5,256 nt of DNA from JAGOBX01 sp017999075 [NCBI: Candidatus Babelota bacterium]. GTDB lineage: Bacteria; JAGOBX01. Under the pieces are notes generated by a model. The model did not search any database. It saw only the letters and a list, made by a program, of their open reading frames with translations, and was not told the DNA's origin. This document shows positions 1 through 5,256 of this stretch, one piece after another. The stretch lies in assembly GCA_017999075.1 (NCBI GenBank), contig JAGOBX010000286.1, forward strand, positions 1 to 5,256, written 5' to 3'. Position 1 is the first letter of the stretch, and the number at the start of each line of letters is the position of its first letter. The position numbers and the translations under genes were made by a program.

Positions 1-618
1 TCCGTCTTTATTTTTTTCTTTATCTTTATTGCTGTTTTTTCCATCCTCTTTATTTTTTCCATCCTCTTTATTTTTTCCGTCTTCTTTATTTTTATCTGAT
101 TTATTTCCGTTCTTTTTTTGTTCTTCCTGTTGTTTTTTCAGTTTATCAAGAAGATCTTTTATAATTAATCTGGCGCGTTGAATATTAATTTTAGAATCGT
201 TATGTTCAGGATTTTTTTTCAAAGCATCCTGGTAAAATGAAATAGCTTTTTTGAATGTTTCAATAGATTCATTTAAATCCGCATCAATAAGATTTTCGGC
301 TTTTTTAAAATAACTGTTTCCAGTTCTGAACAGAGATTCTATTTCAAGTTCATTTTCAGATTTGACTGCGGATAACTTGAAATGATCAATAGCTTTATCA
401 TAATCTTTTTTTAAATAATATGAAGTGCCGAGATTAAACAATATCTCGGAATTGTTTGGAAGTTCAGAGTCTGCTTTTTTGTATTTTTGTTCTGCGGCAT
501 CAAACTTTTTTTGTTTAACAAACTCATTGCCTTCTTTGACAAGTTTATGCGGATTAGCTGATAAAATTATACTGTATAACACCAAAAAAATAATAGTTAA
601 AAATAATTTATTAAACAT
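1..618 (-). CDS. batC: BatC-like TPR protein with low-complexity charged tail, 3' end cut by window edge
   Basis: The frame is open for 206 codons from ATG 616-618 to the window edge with no stop, so the C-terminus is missing. Residues 1-21 form a signal peptide (Phe/Leu/Ile-rich core, likely cleavage after LSA), so the protein is probably exported. Residues about 23-56 and 57-90 are two TPR units with the usual Gly, Tyr, Ala spacing (for example FNLGTSYYLKKDYDKAIDHF), and 93-139 is a third with an insertion. From residue 157 on the sequence is Lys/Gln/Glu, then Lys/Asn/Asp/Gly-rich, including three KNKEDG hexapeptides. TPR proteins with such hydrophilic tails follow the VWA genes in Bat operons, and this one follows batB by 78 bp. 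By family it would be a periplasmic scaffold for the VWA proteins; that role is inferred. An in-frame ATG at 622-624 is an alternative start; 618 is preferred because a weak GGA-type site lies 6 nt upstream. The symbol rests on position and architecture. Confidence 0.8.
   Translation of the reverse strand, partial: MFNKLFLTIIFLVLYSIILSANPHKLVKEGNEFVKQKKFDAAEQKYKKADSELPNNSEILFNLGTSYYLKKDYDKAIDHFKLSAVKSENELEIESLFRTGNSYFKKAENLIDADLNESIETFKKAISFYQDALKKNPEHNDSKINIQRARLIIKDLLDKLKKQQEEQKKNGNKSDKNKEDGKNKEDGKNKEDGKNSNKDKEKNKDG
40..93 (-). repeat. 18-bp tandem repeat, three copies, encoding KNKEDG
   Basis: Three head-to-tail 18-bp units lie at 40-57, 58-75 and 76-93. The first two are identical and the third differs at two positions, both silent, so each unit encodes KNKEDG (residues 176-193 of the BatC-like protein). 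The unit length is a multiple of three, so gain or loss of copies would keep the reading frame. Degenerate relatives (KNSNKD, KEKNKDG) continue to the window edge. The near-identity at the DNA level suggests recent duplication or slippage. Confidence 0.9.
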
Positions 619-629
619 AATCATCCATC

Positions 630-657
630 ATAAAAATATAAATTTAAATATTTTTAT
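630..657. repeat. AT-only inverted repeat in the batB-batC gap
   Basis: The arms ATAAAAATAT (630-639) and ATATTTTTAT (648-657) are perfect 10-bp complements around an 8-nt spacer (640-647) that itself contains AAATTT. It lies in the 78-bp gap after the batB stop, just upstream of the weak ribosome-binding region and start of the batC-like gene. In RNA it could fold, but with only A-U pairs the stem would be weak. There is no GC-rich stem followed by a U run, so it is not a convincing terminator. In such AT-rich DNA chance is a real alternative. Confidence 0.45.
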
Positions 658-696
658 CAAGTTAGAAATTGATTTTCCAGCTTGAATTTATATATA

Positions 697-1716
697 TTAT
701 TCATCTTTATTTCTGTTTGCGTTTTTTACCGTTTCAGATAAAAATGTTTCTATCAACAAGAGTATTATAGCTATTGATAAAGGTATTTGATAAAAATCTT
801 TCCATTTTAATGTCTTGAATGATTTGAGTTCACGTTTTTCTGCTGCCGCAATTTTTTCAAGATATATTTTTGACAAATCGAAATTTCCTGTTTTTGCAGG
901 TAAAAAAGCTCCTTCAGGATGAGCTAAAGCTATTTCCTGAAGTAATGCAGTATTAAGTTTAGATCTATGCTGTTTATCAGAAACTTCGGAATTGCTGGTT
1001 GTTACCAGCGCGCCCATTTCAGGATCGCCGAGTCCTACCGTAAAAATTCTTATTCCGCTGTTTGTTGCAGCCCGTTCTGCTGCTTTAACAGGCCAGCTGT
1101 TTTGATCTTCGCCGTCAGTGATTAAAATTATATCTTTGAATTTTTTTTCTTTTTCATTGAATATTTCCTCGGCTTTTCTGATAGCGTCGCCTATATTTGT
1201 ACCGGGATCAGGAATATCGTCTGTAGAAGTATTTTTTAAAATATTTATAAAAAAACTGTAATCATTTGTCAATGGCGATTTTAACGATGAACTTCCGGAA
1301 AAAATTATCAGACCTACACGGTCGCCCTGAAGTTTTGAAACAAGATCAATGATAGCTATTTTTGCACGCTCAAGACGCGTAGGTTTTAAATCCGTTGCGT
1401 TCATGCTTTCTGAAACATCGAGTAAAAATACAATGTCTCTCCCGGTTTGTTTTATGTTTTCAGGCGTTGGATCACCTTGCGGTCTCATTAAAGAAATTAT
1501 AATAAATCCTATTGCAAAAATTATCAATAATGCTTTTATAACCTGTTTTTTTCTGCTTGAATTTACAGATATTTTTTTTAATGCTTCATTGGTGGCAAAA
1601 ATTCTCATAAGCCTGTCTTTTTGCCGGAAATACATATAATACAGCAGAATTATAAAAGGTATTATCCAAATAAAATATGCGTAATAAATATTTTCAAATC
1701 GTTCTATGAATCCCAT
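697..1716 (-). CDS. batB: BatB-like VWA-domain membrane protein
   Basis: This is a 339-residue protein complete from ATG to TAA. Membrane helices are visible at about 11-30, 59-76 and 309-326, with the VWA domain between the second and third. The MIDAS metal site is intact: DVSES (Asp100, Ser102, Ser104), Thr173 in PGTNIGDAI, and Asp201 in LITDGED. The Bat-type DLKPTRLERAK stretch follows the first motif. The loop between helices 1 and 2 is rich in Lys/Arg, which by the positive-inside rule places the VWA domain in the periplasm and the short tail in the cytoplasm. The length suits the family. It starts 4 nt after the batA stop, so translation is probably coupled. In Bat operons BatA and BatB are thought to work as a membrane VWA pair with a MoxR ATPase; their molecular activity is not established, and links to oxygen tolerance vary between species. 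Confidence 0.9.
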   Translation of the reverse strand: MGFIERFENIYYAYFIWIIPFIILLYYMYFRQKDRLMRIFATNEALKKISVNSSRKKQVIKALLIIFAIGFIIISLMRPQGDPTPENIKQTGRDIVFLLDVSESMNATDLKPTRLERAKIAIIDLVSKLQGDRVGLIIFSGSSSLKSPLTNDYSFFINILKNTSTDDIPDPGTNIGDAIRKAEEIFNEKEKKFKDIILITDGEDQNSWPVKAAERAATNSGIRIFTVGLGDPEMGALVTTSNSEVSDKQHRSKLNTALLQEIALAHPEGAFLPAKTGNFDLSKIYLEKIAAAEKRELKSFKTLKWKDFYQIPLSIAIILLLIETFLSETVKNANRNKDE

Positions 1717-1720
1717 AATC

Positions 1721-2869
1721 TTAAGGTATTCTCCTGAATATTGTAGTTGATAATACTATCTCTAATAATAAAACAAAAAAACCCGGTAATAAAAATCTTC
1801 TGAATAATTCATTATATTCAAGATAAGCGCTGTCTTCGATTTCAGTTTTTTCGAGTTTGTCAATGTCTTTATATATTTTTTGTAATGATTCGCCGTCTTC
1901 AGCAAAATAAAATTTTCCGTTAGTCATTGATGAAATGTTTTTTAAAGTATTCGCATCAACTTCATCGCCCTGCATTCCTACAAACATTCTACCGAATATA
2001 GGATCGTCAATGTATTGCCCTCCGCGTCTGCTGCCTATTCCGATAGTATAAACTTTTATTCCGTTTGCAGCGGCAAGCTCTGCTCCTGCTGAAGGCTGAA
2101 AATTTCCATAAGTGTTTTGACCATCAGTCAATAATATTATAATTTTGCTTTTTATTCTGTAATCGTTTGATTTCGTGTTTTTAAAATATTTATCGGACTC
2201 AATCATTTTTAACGCAGTATAATACAGAGCGTCGCCGATTGCTGTTAATTGAGACACCTGAGCATATTGCCTGAATTGGTTGAATTCTTCCTGCGACATT
2301 GAAGCGCCGATTGACTTATATACCCGTTCATAATCGTAAACTTCTATATTTTTTAAAAAATTATCAAAATTTCCATGCTCAAGAGTTAATGGACAGTTAA
2401 ACTCCACTGTTCCTGAAAATGAAGTTATTCCTATTAAATCGTTTTGCCTTCGTTTTCCTGAAACAAGTTTTCCGGATACAAATTGTGAAAAAACTTCTTT
2501 TACAACTTCAAGCCGTGTCATTTGTTTATTTTTGAAATTCATCAGTTGTTTCATTGATCCGGATTTATCTATAACCATTTGTATAGCAATTCCTTTTGTT
2601 ATTTGTTTTTTTATGGAACTTCCCTGTCTCGGTCTTGCTATTGCCAAAACAAGCAGAATTATTGCAATGATTCTTAATGCTGCAGGCAAGTGTCTTAATC
2701 TGTATTTCCAGCCTGGTTTTATTTTTTTAAACTTGTTTACAGAAGAAAATTTTAATGTTCCTTTTCTTTTTTTTGAAATAGAAAAATATAATATGTATGG
2801 AATTATAATTATTAATAAATATATAATCCATTTATCTTTGAATTCAGGAATATAATTAAACGGATTCAT
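1721..2869 (-). CDS. batA: BatA-like VWA-domain membrane protein
   Basis: This is a 382-residue protein complete from ATG to TAA. Helices are at about 14-31, 63-78 and 358-376, and the second ends in the ARPR motif (ARPQ-like) typical of this family. The VWA domain lies between helices 2 and 3. MIDAS residues are intact: DKSGS (Asp101, Ser103, Ser105), Thr209 in LTAIGDAL, and Asp249 in LLTDGQN. The segment DKLEKTEIE near residues 337-345 matches the usual BatA C-terminal region before the last helix. The very basic loop 32-62 predicts a periplasmic VWA domain. The protein is about 40-50 residues longer than the 320-340 I expect for BatA; the excess lies mainly at residues 175-207, plus about ten residues near 225-236. 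The family's PNRLEAAK-like segment is changed to MTRLEVVK. It is first of the VWA pair, after a 95-bp gap, with a GAGG site 11 nt before the ATG. Confidence 0.9.
   Translation of the reverse strand: MNPFNYIPEFKDKWIIYLLIIIIPYILYFSISKKRKGTLKFSSVNKFKKIKPGWKYRLRHLPAALRIIAIILLVLAIARPRQGSSIKKQITKGIAIQMVIDKSGSMKQLMNFKNKQMTRLEVVKEVFSQFVSGKLVSGKRRQNDLIGITSFSGTVEFNCPLTLEHGNFDNFLKNIEVYDYERVYKSIGASMSQEEFNQFRQYAQVSQLTAIGDALYYTALKMIESDKYFKNTKSNDYRIKSKIIILLTDGQNTYGNFQPSAGAELAAANGIKVYTIGIGSRRGGQYIDDPIFGRMFVGMQGDEVDANTLKNISSMTNGKFYFAEDGESLQKIYKDIDKLEKTEIEDSAYLEYNELFRRFLLPGFFVLLLEIVLSTTIFRRIP
1731..1735 (-). promoter_or_regulatory. Distant Shine-Dalgarno-like AGGAG inside the end of batA, for batB
   Basis: The minus strand reads AGGAG here, within the last codons of batA and 14 nt before the batB ATG at 1714-1716. 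That spacing is longer than the usual 5-10 nt, and no closer purine-rich site is visible in the 4-nt gap. Terminating batA ribosomes reinitiating on batB is the more likely route, so the site is only a candidate. Confidence 0.4.
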
Positions 2870-2964
2870 TTTTTTAATTACCTCATATACAAACCATCGT
2901 CAACATTAATAATTCGAATATACCACAAGGTTAAAACGTTTAATATTCTGTTTTAAAAATATTT
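2870..2964 (-). promoter_or_regulatory. batA upstream region with GAGG ribosome-binding site and small inverted repeats
   Basis: This 95-bp gap is the longest in the window. A GAGG ribosome-binding site lies at 2881-2884, 11 nt before the batA ATG. Further upstream, TTAAAAC (2931-2937) and GTTTTAA (2950-2956) form a 7-bp inverted repeat with a 12-nt loop. It is not followed by a U run, so it does not look like an intrinsic terminator. An 8-bp palindrome ATTCGAAT lies at 2912-2919. I found no convincing -35/-10 pair at correct spacing; AT-rich matches such as TATATT are expected by chance. The region could hold an internal promoter or RNA processing site, but the sequence alone does not prove it. 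Confidence 0.4.
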
Positions 2965-4032
2965 TTACAATTTTGATACATGATCAGTATCAACCCTCTG
3001 ATCGAAAGTTTTATTTTTTTTATCCTCTTTAGTTTTTTCGATAAAATTTTTTACGAAATTAAATGATTTTTGAATATCTTCGTTAACAGGTTTATGTTTT
3101 GCAAATTTTACTAAATCAGAATGTTCAAGAAAATTTTTTAATATTTTATCTTCTTCATTTTTAAAAAAATTATTTTTTAAAATTTCATTTAGAAATTCTT
3201 CAGTAGTCTGTTCCTGAGCTTTTAAAGCAAACCTGTTTTCAAGATATTCCCTCAAAATCATGGATAACTTGAAATAAAATTCTTTGATTAAATTCTGTTC
3301 AACCAGTTTTTCTTCAATTAATTTTTTTATTTGTATATATGCTATTTCGTGTGCTGGAAGTTTTATTGTTTTTATTTTGCTGACGCCTTTTTTCTTTCTG
3401 TAATACCAATATCCTGCTGCTGCTAAAATAATTATTATGAATACTACGATTAGATTTCTGAAAATTTTTTTATAATCTCTTTTAAGCTCTATGGTATAAG
3501 TGGAATCTTTGAATTTAGGAATTTGTCCTGATGTATCGACAAGAGATGTCACTTCAATTTCGAGAGGTTTTGATTCTATGGTGTAAACATTAGTGTCTGA
3601 ATCAGAAGAAAATTTGATTTCCATAGGAGTAATAGTATATTTTCCTGATAAAAACGGATCAAGAACATATTTTTCTGAAATTATTACGGTTTGAGTGTCA
3701 GGATATGTTTTAGGTAAAGTTATTCTGTCTCTGACAATAAATCCTCCGAAAAGTTTTTCATTATAATCAGGTAATTGCGCAGAGTATCCGTTTTCACATT
3801 TTATTTTCATTATGAAATCAAGTGAATCGGCAAGAGTGATTTGCTTTTTGTTTACGCTAACTGTCAATTCAACGGGACCTTTGTAACTTGTTTCTGACAT
3901 TCCGGAATCTGTATTTTTTTTTGGTTTGGTTCCGTTGTTTTTTGACTGACACGACACGATATTAATCAGCGTAGCAATCAAAATGATTAATGAAAAAAAA
4001 CTTTTTAATAAAATCTTTTTTTTCTTTTTCAT
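2965..4032 (-). CDS. Predicted lipoprotein with extracytoplasmic beta domain, one membrane helix and DUF4381/BatD-like cytoplasmic domain
   Basis: This is a 355-residue protein, complete. The N-terminus MKKKKK plus a hydrophobic core ends in the lipobox IVSC, giving a lipid-modified Cys28. A Lys/Asn/Thr/Ser-rich linker leads to a beta-strand-rich domain (about 53-165) resembling the Ig-like modules of BatD proteins. A membrane helix at 193-212 ends in YYRKKKG, so the remainder is cytoplasmic. Residues about 225-335 are helical and carry the stretch FYFKLSMILREYLENRF followed by a TTEEFL segment, characteristic of the helical domain in DUF4381 and BatD C-terminal proteins. This kind of gene often precedes batA in MoxR/Bat clusters. 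It starts 5 nt after the upstream stop, with no visible Shine-Dalgarno site, which suggests coupling. A role linking cytosolic MoxR to periplasmic VWA proteins is my inference. I give no symbol: it may be a DUF4381 protein or a shortened BatD. Confidence 0.8.
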   Translation of the reverse strand: MKKKKKILLKSFFSLIILIATLINIVSCQSKNNGTKPKKNTDSGMSETSYKGPVELTVSVNKKQITLADSLDFIMKIKCENGYSAQLPDYNEKLFGGFIVRDRITLPKTYPDTQTVIISEKYVLDPFLSGKYTITPMEIKFSSDSDTNVYTIESKPLEIEVTSLVDTSGQIPKFKDSTYTIELKRDYKKIFRNLIVVFIIIILAAAGYWYYRKKKGVSKIKTIKLPAHEIAYIQIKKLIEEKLVEQNLIKEFYFKLSMILREYLENRFALKAQEQTTEEFLNEILKNNFFKNEEDKILKNFLEHSDLVKFAKHKPVNEDIQKSFNFVKNFIEKTKEDKKNKTFDQRVDTDHVSKL

Positions 4033-4037
4033 AGAAA

Positions 4038-5256
4038 TTATTTAATTTTAGAATGAATTATTACTTTATATTTATTTTTAAGTTTTTCAAAATATTCGGA
4101 AAATAATTCCTGTTCTTTGCTTTGTCTTTTTGCAGCCTGAACCCTATCTCGTATTTCATCGTATTGAGGCATTCGTTCCTGCTGCCTTTCATTTATTTTA
4201 AATAAATAAAAGTTTCCGTTTGCTTCTGCAAAGGCAGAAGGTTTATCGTTTAATTTTTGGGAAAATAAAATGTTGTGAATATTAACATTGTTCCCTATTC
4301 CAGGAATATCCTTGTTTTTTTCTATCCAGTAATCAAGTTTACCTCCGGATTTAGCAGAATCGTCGATAGAAAATTGTTTTGCGGTTTCACTGAAATCACC
4401 GCCTGATTTTATTTTTTTTAATGCATTTTCAATATCAGTTTTATTGGAACATTTTATCATTGAAACTTTTACTCTTTCAGATTGTTTAAATTCGTTTTTA
4501 TGAGCTTCGTAATAATCTTTATAATCTGCTTCAGATAATTTGATATTTTTCTTTTCTTCGGCAATAACCTGTCTGCTTAAATAATTTTTTCTGAAATCAT
4601 CCACAACATTTTCAAAGTCGGGATTATTGTTGTATCCGCGTTCAAGTGCTTCAAGATATAATGTTTCATTTTGCGCCCATTCAGTTAGAATCTGTTCTTT
4701 TTGAGAAACATCGAGTTTATTAAGATATTGTTCTTTGCGTTTTGATAGTTCCTCTGGAGTCAATGATTCTCCAGTATATTGAGACATTTGTTTTATCTGT
4801 AGTTCAATCATATTTTCGATTTTTTTATTTAAATCGGTTTTAGTTATTTTCATAGAACCGATTTCTGCTAATATTTCTGATTGATTTGTTTCTTCAGTTG
4901 ACGGGGTTAATGACGATCTTGCGGAGAGTTCTGAAGTTAAACCTGAAGTATTTCCTGATTTTCTGTAGCATTCAATGATATTTTTGTTAATATCGTTTTT
5001 TATTTCTTCAACTGATGCAATTGATTCTGAAAAAATAAAATTTTTTATTGCGTTATCGTAATCGCCGGATTTCATTAGCAAATTGCCTATTCTGAAATAT
5101 AACTTCGCTTTTTCAGTTTTGTCAATTCCGGGATTTGCGGAAATATAGTTCTTCCATATTTCAACTGCGGTTTTATATAAATTTCTGTTCTCAAATTTTA
5201 TTGCCAGATCCTTATCGGAAAAATCATTATATTCCCTTAAAATATTACTTTTATTT
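4038..5256 (-). CDS. TPR plus SurA_N/parvulin-like (PpiC) folding factor, 5' end cut by window edge
   Basis: The frame is open from the right edge (first full codon 5253-5255) to TAA at 4038-4040, giving 405 visible residues; the true start is outside. A TTG at 5079-5081 falls inside a TPR helix (YFRIGNLLMKSGDYDNAI), so it is not the start. Visible residues about 24-85 are TPR-like. A SurA_N-like helical segment begins near EIGSMKITKTDL (visible residues about 131-142). Residues about 261-356 (nt 4475-4188) are a parvulin fold with the typical GGDFSETAKQFSID and SGGKLDYW stretches. The last about 30 residues form a basic helix and strand. The family are prolyl isomerases or chaperones, normally exported; export cannot be judged here. 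The usual catalytic His near the domain start is Met (codon 4458-4460), and the late His is also absent, so a chaperone role is more likely than isomerase activity. Its operon position suggests it helps fold Bat components; that is inference. Confidence 0.8.
   Translation of the reverse strand, partial: NKSNILREYNDFSDKDLAIKFENRNLYKTAVEIWKNYISANPGIDKTEKAKLYFRIGNLLMKSGDYDNAIKNFIFSESIASVEEIKNDINKNIIECYRKSGNTSGLTSELSARSSLTPSTEETNQSEILAEIGSMKITKTDLNKKIENMIELQIKQMSQYTGESLTPEELSKRKEQYLNKLDVSQKEQILTEWAQNETLYLEALERGYNNNPDFENVVDDFRKNYLSRQVIAEEKKNIKLSEADYKDYYEAHKNEFKQSERVKVSMIKCSNKTDIENALKKIKSGGDFSETAKQFSIDDSAKSGGKLDYWIEKNKDIPGIGNNVNIHNILFSQKLNDKPSAFAEANGNFYLFKINERQQERMPQYDEIRDRVQAAKRQSKEQELFSEYFEKLKNKYKVIIHSKIK

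Noticed and set aside
425-685. Plus-strand open frame of 86 codons opposite the batC-like gene and the gap before it
   Set aside because: It overlaps a signal-peptide plus TPR gene with clear homology features on the other strand, and its own protein shows no recognisable domain.
619-696. Promoter for batC: TTGATA, 16 bp, TATTTT
   Set aside because: The match is modest, the -10 is poor, and the RNA would start almost at the ATG. Such matches are common by chance in DNA this AT-rich.
1349-1639. Plus-strand open frame of 96 codons opposite batB
   Set aside because: It is antisense to the MIDAS motif and membrane helices of batB; its hydrophobic stretches mirror that gene.
2532-2855. Plus-strand open frame of 107 codons opposite the start of batA
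   Set aside because: It is antisense to the batA N-terminal membrane helices, so its hydrophobic character is a by-product of the real gene.
2931-2956. Intrinsic terminator after the DUF4381-like gene
   Set aside because: The 7-bp stem is almost all A-T and is not followed by a U run, and bat genes continue in the same direction.
4016-4023. Run of eight A residues (minus strand) near the start of the lipoprotein gene as a phase-variation tract
   Set aside because: It encodes the basic N-terminus (KKKKK) expected of a signal peptide. Similar runs occur throughout this AT-rich window, so there is no specific sign of switching.
5079-5081. TTG as the start of the TPR-parvulin gene
   Set aside because: The frame stays open to the window edge and the codons upstream encode good TPR sequence, so this TTG is an internal leucine.

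Overview
The window is a single block of five co-directional genes on the minus strand, read from right to left. It is strongly AT-rich: roughly 30% GC by eye, Lys codons mostly AAA, and all four visible stop codons TAA. The two outer genes are cut by the window edges. There are no RNA genes, mobile elements or CRISPR arrays that I can support, and no gene on the plus strand. The gene content points to a diderm (Gram-negative-type) AT-rich bacterium: a lipoprotein signal, a parvulin-like (PpiC) folding factor and Bat-type von Willebrand A (VWA) proteins. I cannot name the phylum; Bacteroidota/Ignavibacteria-like, spirochaete-like or a candidate phylum would all fit.

Layout in transcription order: (1) 5256-4038, the C-terminal part of a TPR plus SurA_N/parvulin-like protein; (2) 4032-2965, a predicted lipoprotein with a beta-rich extracytoplasmic domain, one membrane helix and a cytoplasmic helical domain of the DUF4381/BatD C-terminal kind; (3) 2869-1721, a BatA-like VWA membrane protein; (4) 1716-697, a BatB-like VWA membrane protein; (5) 618-1, a BatC-like TPR protein with a Lys/Asn/Glu/Asp/Gly-rich tail that runs off the window. 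Gaps are 5, 95, 4 and 78 bp, so the genes are probably one operon, with genes 1-2 and 3-4 tightly coupled. The main promoter is probably beyond the right edge.

This is recognisably the 'aerotolerance' Bat cluster that usually accompanies a MoxR AAA+ ATPase and a DUF58 protein. Those two genes would be expected to the right, and a full batD to the left. Positive-inside reasoning puts both VWA domains, with intact MIDAS metal sites, in the periplasm, and puts the helical domain of gene 2 in the cytoplasm. Gene 2 is therefore a plausible link between a cytosolic MoxR ATPase and the periplasmic VWA proteins. The least ordinary features are the TPR-parvulin protein in the operon, whose parvulin domain appears to lack the usual catalytic histidines; the lipobox plus internal membrane helix in gene 2; an insertion in the BatA VWA domain; and a near-identical 18-bp tandem repeat in batC.
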